Part shown: piece by piece, positions 8,431 to 17,890 of the stretch
Layout of the letters: every line of letters starts with the position of its first letter
Numbering within the stretch: the first letter of the stretch is position 1
DNA from: Zhongshania aliphaticivorans
GTDB taxonomy: Bacteria; Pseudomonadota; Gammaproteobacteria; Pseudomonadales; Spongiibacteraceae
NCBI RefSeq assembly: GCF_902705875.1
Contig: NZ_CACSIK010000002.1
Span: 124,001 to 188,000 of the forward strand
DNA: 64,000 nucleotides
Reading direction: 5' to 3'
Made by a program: the position numbers and the translations under genes
Notes under the pieces: generated by a model
Seen by the model: the letters and a program-made list of their open reading frames with translations, nothing else
What the model was told of the DNA's origin: nothing
The model's database searches: none

Positions 8431-9867
8431 ATGACACACAGTGTAGAAAAAATTGGCGGTACCTCAATGAGCAACTACGAGGCCGTAAGAGATAACATCA
8501 TTCTTGAGGGTGGTGAAAATGGCGACATCTATGGTCGTATCTTTGTGGTATCTGCCTACGGTGGTGTAACCGATTTATTATTAGAAAATAAGCGAAACAG
8601 CCACCCCGGTGTTTACGCCTTGTTTGCCGACGACGGAGCCGAGACACTTTGGCGTGACGCTTTAAGTAAAGTGGGTAATACCCTTAAAGAAATAAATGCT
8701 GAATTGTTTCCAGATGCTGAGCAGTTAGCAGAAGCGAATAAATATATAGAAAGTCGTCTTTTTGAAGCCGAGCGCTGCATGGATAACCTTCATCGCTTGT
8801 GCCAACACGGCCACTTTGGTTTAGAAGATCACTTGTTAACCGTTAGGGAAATGTTAGCAAGTATCGGTGAAGCCCACAGTGCTTGGAATACCGCAACACT
8901 GTTAAAGCGTGATGGCGTAAATGCTTGCTATGTTGATTTATCTGGCTGGCGTGCTGACGAAGCATTACCCTTAGATGAACATATTAAAGAGGCTTTAGCC
9001 GGAATCGACCTCACCACAACATTGCCCATCGTGACCGGATATGCTCATTGCCAGGAAGGCCTAATGGCAAGTTTTGATCGCGGTTATAGTGAGATGACTT
9101 TTAGCCGTATGGCGGTAATCAGTGGTGCACACGAGGCAGTTATTCATAAAGAATACCACTTAAGCAGTGCTGATCCGCGGCTTGTTGGCGCAGAGAAAGT
9201 CGTGCCCATCGGTCGTACAAATTATGATGTGGCTGACCAATTGGCCAATTTGGGAATGGAAGCGATTCACCCTCGCGCTGCAAAAGGTTTGCGTCAGCAG
9301 AATATTGCTTTGCGGGTAAAAAATACCTTTGAGCCAAATCATGCCGGTACGCTTATCGATTGCGATTACCGCAGTGAGAAACCTTGTGTAGAAATTATTG
9401 CTGGGCGTAAACAAGTTTACGCTTTAGAAGTATTTGATCAGGACATGGTGGGTTCGCTATGGCAATACGAGCAAAAAATATTGGCAGCCATTGAGCGTTT
9501 TAAAGGTATTGTGATTACCAAAGATATCAATGCCAATACCATAACCAATTATCTCGGTGTTAACTTAAAGACGGTCAAGCGGATAGTCAGTGCCGTGAAG
9601 GAGCTGTTTCCCAGCGCGGAAGTCAGTACCAGAAAAGTGGCGATTATCTCTGCAATTGGCAGTGATATGCAGGTCCCAGGTATGCTGGCTAAAACTGTAT
9701 CGGCTTTAGCATCGGCAAATATCAGCGTCTTGGCAATGCACCAATCTATGCGCCAGGTTGATATGCAGTTTGTTGTCAACGAAGATGATTACGAAAAAGG
9801 CGTAGCCAGCTTGCACCGTTGTCTTGTAGAAGTATATGACCACGGTGAGGCAATATGCGTCGCGTAA
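8431..9867 (+). CDS. ask: Ectoine-type aspartokinase Ask_Ect
   Basis: Phosphorylates aspartate to feed aspartate semialdehyde into EctB. The N-terminal kinase motif is KIGGTSM (residues 7-13). The C-terminus carries tandem ACT domains (SAIGSDMQVPGMLAKTVSAL onward). The 478-residue protein belongs to the specialised Ask_Ect clade clustered with ectABC, which is thought to escape normal feedback inhibition by lysine/threonine. A clear Shine-Dalgarno sequence (GGAGAG) precedes the ATG. Its last 13 nt overlap the start of the next gene, so a fifth product is coupled to the ectoine operon. Confidence 0.95.
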   Translation: MTHSVEKIGGTSMSNYEAVRDNIILEGGENGDIYGRIFVVSAYGGVTDLLLENKRNSHPGVYALFADDGAETLWRDALSKVGNTLKEINAELFPDAEQLAEANKYIESRLFEAERCMDNLHRLCQHGHFGLEDHLLTVREMLASIGEAHSAWNTATLLKRDGVNACYVDLSGWRADEALPLDEHIKEALAGIDLTTTLPIVTGYAHCQEGLMASFDRGYSEMTFSRMAVISGAHEAVIHKEYHLSSADPRLVGAEKVVPIGRTNYDVADQLANLGMEAIHPRAAKGLRQQNIALRVKNTFEPNHAGTLIDCDYRSEKPCVEIIAGRKQVYALEVFDQDMVGSLWQYEQKILAAIERFKGIVITKDINANTITNYLGVNLKTVKRIVSAVKELFPSAEVSTRKVAIISAIGSDMQVPGMLAKTVSALASANISVLAMHQSMRQVDMQFVVNEDDYEKGVASLHRCLVEVYDHGEAICVA

Positions 9868-10742
9868 CGTTAACGCTCTTGATGGCTTTATGGGCTCCGC
9901 TGATGGTATCAGCGGAGCCTACGTCAAGCCCAGATAGCGCAGCCGTAGACGCGGCAATTGATAATTTAGACGAGGCACTTTACTCGCCTTTTATCGAACG
10001 TTATATGCTGGATGAAATCCGCAATTTACGCATAGACATGGAGCGGGGACACCGCGAGATGGCGGCAGAGATTGTTGATCGCGAGCTGGGCGCAGCAGAT
10101 AAAGCCGTGTCTTATGCAACCAACACGGTGACCTATTTTTTCTATCTTATTGCGGCGGTGAGTTCAGCTTTAGTGTTAATTGGTTGGAATTCTATTCGCG
10201 ACATTAAAGATAAAGTCCATAAGGTCGCCAATGAGCAAGTCGCAGAATTAATTGAAGAATATGAAAAAAGACTGCGCACAATAGAAAAACAATTAAAACA
10301 AGAAACCGCGCATATCGAATCAAACCGCGAAGAAATCACCTTAACCCAAGAGATCCACTCTCTGTGGTTGCGGGCTAGCCAGGAATCTAGTCCTGCAGGA
10401 AAAATTGCCATTTACGATCAAATTCTCACTCTACGTAAAGATGATATCGAAGCTATTACCTATAAGGCAGATGCGGCCCTAGATCAAAATGAGCCCCAGT
10501 GGGCCATTAATTTATGTCATCACGCACTGTCATTAGATGATGCTAATGCGCATGCCTTTTATCAATTATCGTGTGCGCATACCTGTCAGGGAAATCTCGA
10601 CGACGCCGCGCGATATTTTGCCAAGGCTGTCGAACAGTCTGAATCCTATCGTGACGAGTTACACCGAGACCCAGCCCTATCGGAATTACGAGAGCACCCT
10701 TTACTCATTGAACTACTGGCTCCAGCGACGGTAAATTCATAG
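9855..10742 (+). CDS. Membrane-anchored coiled-coil/TPR protein, unknown function
   Basis: A 295-residue protein not recognised as a named family. It has a signal peptide (residues 1-20, VSAEP cleavage region), a periplasmic helical segment, one transmembrane helix (about 93-112), a charged coiled coil (about 115-165) and two or three TPR-like repeats towards the C-terminus (AINLCHHALSLDDANAHAFYQLS and following). The topology places the TPR part in the cytoplasm. Its ATG lies inside the end of ask (13-nt overlap), so it is expressed with the ectoine genes. A scaffold or regulatory role in osmoadaptation, perhaps with the downstream symporter, is only inference. Confidence 0.75.
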   Translation: MRRVTLTLLMALWAPLMVSAEPTSSPDSAAVDAAIDNLDEALYSPFIERYMLDEIRNLRIDMERGHREMAAEIVDRELGAADKAVSYATNTVTYFFYLIAAVSSALVLIGWNSIRDIKDKVHKVANEQVAELIEEYEKRLRTIEKQLKQETAHIESNREEITLTQEIHSLWLRASQESSPAGKIAIYDQILTLRKDDIEAITYKADAALDQNEPQWAINLCHHALSLDDANAHAFYQLSCAHTCQGNLDDAARYFAKAVEQSESYRDELHRDPALSELREHPLLIELLAPATVNS

Positions 10743-10781
10743 ACAATCACTACCGCCACTTAACCAGTAAGCATCACGGAA

Positions 10782-12209
10782 TTGATTATGATTACAGCTT
10801 GGAGTTTTGCCGCCTTTCTTGGTGTCTTCGTGCTTATTGGTCTTTCATCGGTATTGTTTAATACCCACCAAAGTAAAGATTATTATTTAGCCAGCAATAC
10901 CGTTAAGCCATGGTTGGTAGGTTTGTCAGCGGTCGCGACCAATAATAGCGGGTATATGTTTATTGGTGTGATTGGTTACACCTACACCGTGGGCTTGTCT
11001 GCATTTTGGGTGATGGTGGGCTGGATATTCGGCGACTATATTGCCTCTCATTTCGTGCATCGTAAATTACGCGGCATGACGGAAAAAAGTGGCGAAGTGA
11101 GCTATCTGGGTGTGTTATCAAATTGGAACGGCAGTATCTTACCCGGCTATCAACGGCTAGCCGCGGTAATTTGTTTATTGCTTCTTACTTCTTATGCGGC
11201 TGCTCAACTGCTTGCTGGCAGCAAAGCCTTACACGTATTATTTGATTGGCCCACTTGGGCCGGCGCGGTATCGGGTGCTGTGTTGGTGGCGGTGTATTGT
11301 TTAGCCGGTGGTATTCGTGCATCAATCTGGACTGATGCAGCGCAATCAATTGTGATGATTACCGCTATGGGGCTGCTTATGTGGGTAGCCGTTGCCAATT
11401 TGGGCGGTGTAAACGCCACCGTTAACGCTTTACAAGACGTTCCAAATTATATGGATTGGTTTCCAGAAGATCTTGCTTTTCCGGGTGTGCCCGGCGCATT
11501 TCTATTTGCCTTAGGCTGGTTGTTTGCCGGATTATCGGTGGTTGGTCAGCCTCATGTTATGGTTCGATTTATGACGCTTAGCAGCGGTGATGAAATGAAT
11601 CGGGCCAGAGCGTGGTATTACCTTTGGTTTACCGCCTTTTATTTAATGGCGACCACAGTGGGTTTATTGTCACGACTATACTTACCAGAAGTAGGAAGTT
11701 TTGACGCTGAGTTGGCATTGCCAACCATGGCACAAACTTTGTTACCTCCTGTGCTAGTAGGCTTAATCTTAGCGGGTATTTTTGCTGCTACATTGTCTAC
11801 AGCTGACTCATTAATCCTAAGTTCGTCAGCGGCATTTACCCATGATCTTCTACCTCACAATATCGAACGGCCTTTATTGATAAAAGCCTCGACCTTAATG
11901 GTGTGCATACTTGCTTTGGCTTGGGCTTTACTCAGTGCGCAAAGTGTTTTTGCCATGGTGGTCATGGCGTGGTCAGGCTTGGCGAGCGCCTTTGTACCTA
12001 TGCTGATTGTACTTATTTTTGGTGGGCGTCCAAGTCAGAATGTCGCGATAGCAATGAGCACTGTGGGTATTTGCACGGCTTTAGCATGGCGTTATTTTGA
12101 CCTGCACAATATGGTTTACGAAGGACTACCCGGCATCGTTGCGGGCGTTTTGGTGTATTGCCTAGCCAAATTATTTGTCAGTAAAGTTGATGCGCATAAA
12201 GTAACATAA
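10782..12209 (+). CDS. Sodium:solute symporter (SSS family, PutP-like)
   Basis: A 475-residue polytopic membrane protein with about 13 hydrophobic segments, as usual for the SSS family. Recognisable stretches are KDYYLASNTVKPWLVGLS and ATNNSGYMFIGVIGYTY in the first sodium-binding helix, GWLFAGLSVVGQPHVMVRFM, and FAATLSTADSLILSSSAAFTHD in TM8, which holds the second half of the Na+ site. It resembles proline/Na+ symporters. Its place just after the ectoine operon suggests uptake of a compatible solute such as proline or ectoine. Substrate cannot be decided from sequence. Confidence 0.88.
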   Translation: MIMITAWSFAAFLGVFVLIGLSSVLFNTHQSKDYYLASNTVKPWLVGLSAVATNNSGYMFIGVIGYTYTVGLSAFWVMVGWIFGDYIASHFVHRKLRGMTEKSGEVSYLGVLSNWNGSILPGYQRLAAVICLLLLTSYAAAQLLAGSKALHVLFDWPTWAGAVSGAVLVAVYCLAGGIRASIWTDAAQSIVMITAMGLLMWVAVANLGGVNATVNALQDVPNYMDWFPEDLAFPGVPGAFLFALGWLFAGLSVVGQPHVMVRFMTLSSGDEMNRARAWYYLWFTAFYLMATTVGLLSRLYLPEVGSFDAELALPTMAQTLLPPVLVGLILAGIFAATLSTADSLILSSSAAFTHDLLPHNIERPLLIKASTLMVCILALAWALLSAQSVFAMVVMAWSGLASAFVPMLIVLIFGGRPSQNVAIAMSTVGICTALAWRYFDLHNMVYEGLPGIVAGVLVYCLAKLFVSKVDAHKVT

Positions 12210-12267
12210 AATAAATAGAGAAAATTTTTTCTGGAATGTAGTTAATTTAGCGCATCTTTAGTGATCA

Positions 12268-12855
12268 TTATTTACCAATTGTCATTTTGTGCAGGGTTTG
12301 GTCTTTTTTAACAAAATGATGATAAAGCGCAGCGAGTGCATGACCTAAGATAAGTAGCCAAACTACCCAAGCACCAAGGACATCTTTGTGAAGGAAGTCC
12401 ATTGGTTTTTCGAACTCCTTAAAGGTCATGCCCAATCCATTATTGACGAGTAAGTCGAAAATAAGCGTGTTTTCAAATTTTGGGATTTCAAATAAGAAGA
12501 AAAAATTTACATTTGCTCCAGTCCCCATATAGCCAGTAATCGGCATGATTATCATAATGGCATATAAAGCATAATGACCGGCATGCGCCGCTAGATGTTC
12601 CAGTTTAGTACCAGGCTCTAAAGACGGTGTGGAGTTTGAAATACGCCATAAAATACGCAGCAAGACAACAACTGCAATGGAAACCCCAATAGATAAATGA
12701 ATTTGCAGAACGTTAAAGCTTTCTGGGGTTCTGGCTTCGGTGAACCAGTGTAAATAATAGACACTGATGTAAGAACCTAAAAAAAGTGCAGCCGTCAGCC
12801 AGTGTAAGCACTTTGCGATTGAGCCATAAGTATTGGCTGTGTTTTTAAGTCCCAT
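12268..12855 (-). CDS. Cytochrome b561 (CybB-like) membrane protein
   Basis: A 195-residue four-helix membrane protein of the bacterial cytochrome b561 family. Conserved heme-ligand histidines are visible: KCLHWLTAALF in helix 1, LQIHLSIGVS in helix 2, and LILGHALAALYHHFVKKD in the last helix. GTKLEHLAAHAGHYALYAIMIIMPITGYMG is the diagnostic helix 3 region. It probably carries electrons between quinone and a periplasmic acceptor. It is a single-gene unit on the minus strand. Confidence 0.92.
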   Translation of the reverse strand: MGLKNTANTYGSIAKCLHWLTAALFLGSYISVYYLHWFTEARTPESFNVLQIHLSIGVSIAVVVLLRILWRISNSTPSLEPGTKLEHLAAHAGHYALYAIMIIMPITGYMGTGANVNFFFLFEIPKFENTLIFDLLVNNGLGMTFKEFEKPMDFLHKDVLGAWVVWLLILGHALAALYHHFVKKDQTLHKMTIGK

Positions 12856-12984
12856 TATGTTCTCCGTGGTTTATTCCCACTGAATATCAAGCGTCATTGT
12901 GATAGAGGTACTACAGAAAAGTAAAGTACGTAACGGAATTCTGCTAATGTTGTTTCATTAATCGAGACAGGTATTGCCAATGAG

Positions 12985-13452
12985 GTGTCAGTTTTGAAAT
13001 GGATAATTTTTGTCATTCTGATTGTGGTGGCGTTATATCAAACCTATCAATACAACACTAAACATATTAATGGGAACGGGCTAACACCTGTTGTTGCGGA
13101 AACTAAAGGTTCAATTGCTCAGTCGGGATTATTGGCAAGGGCATACCAAGATAAACTAAGTAATATTCAAGTTGCAGGCAATGGGCGTGTTGTAAAGGTG
13201 TTAGCTGATGATACCAAAGGTAGCCGGCACCAGAAGTTCATCCTTAAGCTAGCGTCTGGGCAGACCTTATTAGTCGCTCATAATATTGATTTAGCGCCAC
13301 GGTTAAAGGGCTTACAAACCGGAGATAGAGTCGGATTTTACGGTGAATACGAGTGGAATAATTTGGGCGGCATACTCCACTGGACACACCATGATCCTGC
13401 GGGTCGTCATATTGGCGGTTGGCTGGAGTATGACGGGCAGCGTTACCAGTAA
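12985..13452 (+). CDS. DUF3465 domain protein, secreted or membrane-anchored
   Basis: A 155-residue protein with an N-terminal hydrophobic anchor (about residues 5-20) and a C-terminal DUF3465 domain, recognised by the run GSRHQKFILKLASGQTLLVAH, GDRVGFYGEYEWNNLGG and HWTHHDPAGRH. The fold is a small OB-like barrel and its function is unknown. The start is a GTG at 12985, with GAGG just upstream. It is convergent with the following TSUP transporter, only one base separating the two stops. Confidence 0.85.
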   Translation: MSVLKWIIFVILIVVALYQTYQYNTKHINGNGLTPVVAETKGSIAQSGLLARAYQDKLSNIQVAGNGRVVKVLADDTKGSRHQKFILKLASGQTLLVAHNIDLAPRLKGLQTGDRVGFYGEYEWNNLGGILHWTHHDPAGRHIGGWLEYDGQRYQ

Positions 13453-13453
13453 T

Positions 13454-14230
13454 TCAACCTTCTAATGCCTTCCATAATCCCAGAGCACTAATGGTCAACA
13501 GGGTCAGCCCCAGCACCCTGAAGAAAATAGGGGTTTCAGCTTTTAGCATTTTTTCGTGGAAACGCAGGCCGATAAAATGGCCTATAGCGGCGCAGGGTAA
13601 AAGCCATAAATGATGAGCGAGCTGCAAGTTAACGCCTGCATAGATAAATGCCGCAAGTTTTATGCTTACTAAAATAAACCATAGGGCGAATAACGTATCG
13701 CGGAGTCGTTCGCGGGCAATATGCTGGGCGGCAACCGCAATGATTAATGGCGCGCCAATTAGGGATGTACCACTGATATAACCACCGGCCATTAAAAATA
13801 CCGCGTCCACAAATTTGTTATTACTTCTAAACGGTTTGTTGGCAATATAGGTAATCGCGTAAACCGATACCACAATAAAAATAATCATGCTGAGCACATT
13901 GGCAGGCATGGTAATGAGGCCAAATACGCCCAGCAATTTTGGCACTATCATAATGGCCAACATATATCTGAGATAAGGCCAGTCCACCGTGCTTTTGTGG
14001 CTTCTTTTTGCCGCCTCTGATTTGCGGTTATTGAGCATCAAAGTGATGGAGGAAAAGAATAGTAACTGTACTGAGATTAAGGGCAGAAACACCAGGGGCT
14101 GGTTATGAACCAATAATAAAAATGGCAGTGATAAGACCGCGCCGCCAAAGCCGAGACCTGAGCGAACAAAGCCACTCCAGATAAAAATTAGGCCAATCAG
14201 TAGGTATTGATAATAGTGGAGGTCTGACAT
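13454..14230 (-). CDS. TSUP-family transporter (TauE/SafE-like sulfite/organosulfonate exporter)
   Basis: A 258-residue membrane protein with about 8 hydrophobic helices and the internal repeat typical of TSUP/TauE-SafE proteins. The first repeat has FVRSGLGFGGAVLSLPFLL, the second YISGTSLIGAPLIIAVAAQ. Family members export sulfite, sulfoacetate or related anions, but the substrate is not predictable here because no sulfonate genes are adjacent. Confidence 0.88.
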   Translation of the reverse strand: MSDLHYYQYLLIGLIFIWSGFVRSGLGFGGAVLSLPFLLLVHNQPLVFLPLISVQLLFFSSITLMLNNRKSEAAKRSHKSTVDWPYLRYMLAIMIVPKLLGVFGLITMPANVLSMIIFIVVSVYAITYIANKPFRSNNKFVDAVFLMAGGYISGTSLIGAPLIIAVAAQHIARERLRDTLFALWFILVSIKLAAFIYAGVNLQLAHHLWLLPCAAIGHFIGLRFHEKMLKAETPIFFRVLGLTLLTISALGLWKALEG

Positions 14231-14351
14231 CGGTATCCAAAAAAGGGTGAGCTTGCTGATGTTCTGACGGTAAATGGTAAGGCGCTAGGGTGTGTAATGC
14301 TAGCGCTTAAATCGAAAATAGCGAGGCGGATAATTTATGCGCTTGCGGAAT

Positions 14352-14387
14352 AAAAATTAGGCTGGTGGTGAATCTTCACCAGCCTAA
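14352..14387 (-). terminator. Rho-independent terminator of the acyltransferase gene
   Basis: An 11-bp perfect stem (TTAGGCTGGTG / CACCAGCCTAA) with a 9-nt loop is followed on the minus strand by a T-run (TTTTTA). It lies 30 bp past the stop of the acyltransferase gene. Confidence 0.85.
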
Positions 14388-14417
14388 ATATCAACTTTGT
14401 TTAGGTGTTGTAGCGTT

Positions 14418-15323
14418 CTAAACTGGGTCGGTTTCTTTGTGCAGTTGTTTTAATTGATCGTCTTTTTGTTCCCACAGTTCAGAGACCCACTGTTGAAAGT
14501 TACCCCTAAATTCTTGATCGTTTAAATAGTCACGATTTAAGAACGGCGGTGCGATAGTTTGTTTGTCGATGCGCACAATCACCTTGTTGACTCGGCCGGT
14601 TAAAAAATGCCAAAAGCTGTGATCGTTACTTGGATAGTGAATCGTGATATTTAACAAGGTGTGCAGCTGATCGCCCATCGCACCTAATACAAAGGCAGCG
14701 CCGCCAGCTTTTGGCTTGAGTAAGTATTGGTAAGGTGATTGTTGCTGGGCATGTTTCTGGGGCGTAAAGCGAGTACCTTCTAAAAAGTTAAACACGGTCA
14801 CGGGCGTGTATTTAAACTTTTCACATGCTTTACGTGTGGTTTCTAAATCCTTGCCTTTAAGCGCGGGGTTTTTAGCAATTTCGGCTGCTGAATAGCGCTT
14901 CATAAATGGGAAATCTAGCGCCCACCAGGCTAGACCAATAACAGGAACCCAGATAAGTTGTTGTTTAAGAAAGAATTTAAGCATTGGGATCTTTCGGAAT
15001 AAGACCTTTTGAACGACTAAGATGTCCGCCCAAGACTGATGGTTGCAGGTCACAAAATACCAGTCCTTAGGGTCTAGTCCGTCGGCCCCTTTAATATCCC
15101 AATCAATATTGTTTACCACCTGCAGTAGCAGGTTATTAAAGCCCACCCATAAATTTGCGATTTCTATCGACACGATAGTAAACCAGCGGCGGGTGCTGGT
15201 AAGGGGAATCAGCAATTTGAGCAGCGCGGCCAGCATAAGAAACGGCACAAGCGTCAATGTAGAGCAAACGATGAGCAGCATAATAAGGCTGCCACGTAAC
15301 CAGGGGGGAAGAAATGTCAGCAT
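14418..15323 (-). CDS. PlsC-family 1-acyl-glycerol-3-phosphate acyltransferase-like protein (YihG-like)
   Basis: A 301-residue membrane acyltransferase. The catalytic HX4D motif is HQSWAD (H95, D100), and the second block is FLEGTRF (residues 180-186). An N-terminal membrane anchor spans about residues 10-40. Length and the block arrangement resemble E. coli YihG/YihG-like acyltransferases, which act on lysophosphatidic acid in phospholipid synthesis. It is a single-gene unit closed by a terminator. Confidence 0.88.
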   Translation of the reverse strand: MLTFLPPWLRGSLIMLLIVCSTLTLVPFLMLAALLKLLIPLTSTRRWFTIVSIEIANLWVGFNNLLLQVVNNIDWDIKGADGLDPKDWYFVTCNHQSWADILVVQKVLFRKIPMLKFFLKQQLIWVPVIGLAWWALDFPFMKRYSAAEIAKNPALKGKDLETTRKACEKFKYTPVTVFNFLEGTRFTPQKHAQQQSPYQYLLKPKAGGAAFVLGAMGDQLHTLLNITIHYPSNDHSFWHFLTGRVNKVIVRIDKQTIAPPFLNRDYLNDQEFRGNFQQWVSELWEQKDDQLKQLHKETDPV

Positions 15324-15526
15324 GGTTTTAGGTCTGTAACTTTTATGATGCCGGATATTGTAATGTGATTGATAGCTCGGAGTAAAAGAAAGTGTGTTTC
15401 TAGCTAAAACCTAGGGATTTAGTTGCTTAGATATCACACTCGTCGCGCGCTATTTCCTTTTGCACATCACTACAAAGCTTGGTAGTTTCAAAGCTATTAT
15501 GCTTTTGTCACAACTGAAGGTGATTA

Positions 15527-16909
15527 ATGCCGTTTAGCGCTAATTTAGGCCACCAGCGTTATGTTTTTACCGATCTAAGCATGTTGCTTGCAAAAGCGAC
15601 TCCTGCGCGCTCGGGTGATCACCTAGCCGGTATTGCTGCCAGTAGCCACGAGGAGCGTGTCGCGGCCCAGTTTGCTTTGGCCGATGTTCCCCTCGTACAT
15701 TTTCTTAATGAACTTGTTATTCCTTATGAAGCAGATGAAGTGTCGCGGCTCATTGTTGATCGTCACTGCCGCCAAGCTTTTCAGCCGGTAGCGCATCTTA
15801 CCGTGGGTGGTTTTAGAGATTGGTTATTGTCAGACGCGGCAAGTACTCGTGTACTAACAGACTTAGCGCCGGGCTTAACGCCAGAAATGGTGGCGGCGGT
15901 GAGCAAATTAATGCGGGTTCAAGACCTGATTTTGGTCGCAAAGAAATGTGAGGTGATTACCCGATTTAGAAACACCCTTGGACTTAAGGGTCATTTTTCG
16001 ACCCGCCTCCAACCCAACCACCCTAGCGATGATGCCGCGGGAATAGCCGCCAGTATTATCGATGGTTTGTTATACGCCAGTGGTGATGCGGTTATCGGAA
16101 TTAATCCAGCATCAGACAATACCCAGACAGTATCGCGATTATTGTATTTGTTGGATGATGTTATCACTCGCTTTGCGATACCAAGCCAATCTTGCGTGTT
16201 AACCCACGTGACTACCACGCTAGAATTAATCAATCAGGGCGCGCCCGTTGATTTGGTGTTCCAATCTATTGCCGGCACTGAGCAGGCAAATAGCAGTTTT
16301 GGCATAAATCTGTCGGTTCTTGCTGAGGCGCAATCCGCTGCCCACTCATTACAGCGCGGCACGGTTGGCAATAACGTCATGTATTTTGAAACGGGCCAGG
16401 GGAGTGCGCTATCTGCGAATGCTCATCATGGTGTTGATCAGCAAACCTTAGAGGCGAGAGCTTACGCAGTGGCGCGTGCGTTTTCGCCCTTGCTGGTTAA
16501 TACGGTAGTGGGCTTTATTGGCCCTGAATATCTATACAACGGTAAACAGATTATTAGGGCCGGATTGGAAGATCACTTCTGTGGCAAATTGCTGGGCCTG
16601 CCCATGGGCTGCGATATTTGCTACACCAATCATGCCGAAGCTGACCAAGATGATATGGACATGCTACTAACCCAGTTTGCTGCTGCGGGAGGGAGTTTTA
16701 TCATGGGTATTCCCGGTGGTGACGATATTATGTTGAATTATCAAACTAGCTCATTCCATGATGCTTTGTATATTCGCCGTTTATTTGATTTGCCACCGGC
16801 ACCTGAGTTTTTAGCATGGCTGCGCAGCTCAAAGATTATGGATGATAGTGGGGACTTGCTAACTGGTGGGGCGTTACCGCCAAAGTTTGTTGAGGCGCTG
16901 AGTTTTTAG
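15527..16909 (+). CDS. eutB: Ethanolamine ammonia-lyase heavy chain EutB
   Basis: Large subunit of the adenosylcobalamin-dependent enzyme that converts ethanolamine to acetaldehyde and ammonia. The 460-residue protein has typical EutB landmarks: FRNTLGLKGHFSTRLQPNHP, the substrate glutamate region YFETGQGSALSANAHHG, and GLPMGCDICYTNHAEADQDD near the C-terminus. A Shine-Dalgarno sequence (AAGGTG) precedes the ATG. eutC follows after 8 nt. No microcompartment shell, acetaldehyde dehydrogenase or reactivase EutA genes are nearby, so this is a stand-alone, probably non-compartmental, ethanolamine nitrogen pathway. Confidence 0.96.
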   Translation: MPFSANLGHQRYVFTDLSMLLAKATPARSGDHLAGIAASSHEERVAAQFALADVPLVHFLNELVIPYEADEVSRLIVDRHCRQAFQPVAHLTVGGFRDWLLSDAASTRVLTDLAPGLTPEMVAAVSKLMRVQDLILVAKKCEVITRFRNTLGLKGHFSTRLQPNHPSDDAAGIAASIIDGLLYASGDAVIGINPASDNTQTVSRLLYLLDDVITRFAIPSQSCVLTHVTTTLELINQGAPVDLVFQSIAGTEQANSSFGINLSVLAEAQSAAHSLQRGTVGNNVMYFETGQGSALSANAHHGVDQQTLEARAYAVARAFSPLLVNTVVGFIGPEYLYNGKQIIRAGLEDHFCGKLLGLPMGCDICYTNHAEADQDDMDMLLTQFAAAGGSFIMGIPGGDDIMLNYQTSSFHDALYIRRLFDLPPAPEFLAWLRSSKIMDDSGDLLTGGALPPKFVEALSF

Positions 16910-16917
16910 GAGCAAGG

Positions 16918-17724
16918 ATGACCGAGAACAGTGGTGATAAGCTTGGAAAAGATGTGTGGCGGGATTTACGACGTTATACCTCGGCGCGAATTGCTCAAGG
17001 GCGAAGTGGCGTGTCGATGCCGACGATGGCGAATTTACAATTCCAGCTAGATCATGCTCGGGCGCGAGATGCCGTGCATTTGGCTTTGAATATCCCCAAA
17101 TTTATATCGCAGTATCGACACGTGTTTCCGGATATGACCGCGCCCATTGTATTACAAAGTGAAGCCGCTGACCGCGGCCAATACCTACAGCGGCCAGACC
17201 TTGGCCGGCGCTTACCCGAATCTCTGTGGCAAGATTTGCGTCATTTACAAAATGACAGCGTCGATATTGCTATCGTTGTCGCAGATGGCCTGTCATCAGC
17301 GGCCGTACAAGCGCATGCAATGCCATTTTTACGTTTACTCATTCCCTCCTTAAACGCGCAGTCACTTTCACTCGCACCCTTATCGCTTGCTAGCCAAGCG
17401 AGAGTTGCACTGGGGGATGATATTGGCGAGGCCTTAAAGGCGAAACTGGTGATTATGTTGATTGGGGAGCGGCCGGGGCTTAGCTCGCCAGACAGCCTTG
17501 GCGTGTATATAAGCTATGGGCCATACCGAGGATGTAGTGATGCCAATCGAAATTGTATTTCAAATATTAGAGCGGGAGGACTGAGTTATCAGCAAGCTTG
17601 CGACACGGCCTTATACCTAATTGTTCGCGCCTTAGACATGGGTTTGACGGGCGTAAACCTCAAAGACCAATCGGCGCTGGTAGAGTGTGAGAGTGGTCAG
17701 AAAATACCGTTTTTTGCCAAGTAA
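16918..17724 (+). CDS. eutC: Ethanolamine ammonia-lyase light chain EutC
   Basis: Small subunit of ethanolamine ammonia-lyase, which helps bind adenosylcobalamin. 268 residues, normal length. Visible landmarks are ARIAQGRSGVSMPT near the N-terminus, the DGLSSAAVQAHA motif (about residues 122-133), and IGERPGLSSPDSLGVYISYGP followed by RNCISNIR, all diagnostic. A Shine-Dalgarno sequence (AGGAGCAAGG) overlaps the end of eutB, so the two subunits are coupled. Confidence 0.96.
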   Translation: MTENSGDKLGKDVWRDLRRYTSARIAQGRSGVSMPTMANLQFQLDHARARDAVHLALNIPKFISQYRHVFPDMTAPIVLQSEAADRGQYLQRPDLGRRLPESLWQDLRHLQNDSVDIAIVVADGLSSAAVQAHAMPFLRLLIPSLNAQSLSLAPLSLASQARVALGDDIGEALKAKLVIMLIGERPGLSSPDSLGVYISYGPYRGCSDANRNCISNIRAGGLSYQQACDTALYLIVRALDMGLTGVNLKDQSALVECESGQKIPFFAK

Positions 17725-17890
17725 TCTTATTGCTGCTGCCCTATGTCATAGCCCCTATTTATCTCATTGCATACGGATAAGCCCGTATCGGACCTTATCC
17801 AAACCGTAGCTACAATATCCATTGTAAAAATGTAAACATTAGTTGTGTCTGGTGCCAATAGGGGTGTCGATAGCTCACTAATATTGAGGT

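Noticed and set aside
15324..15526. Search for a cobalamin riboswitch upstream of eutB
   Set aside because: No B12 box or typical core found.
17775..17800. GGATAAG/CTTATCC hairpin after eutC as a terminator
   Set aside because: Seven-bp stem, long loop and no U-run on the plus strand.
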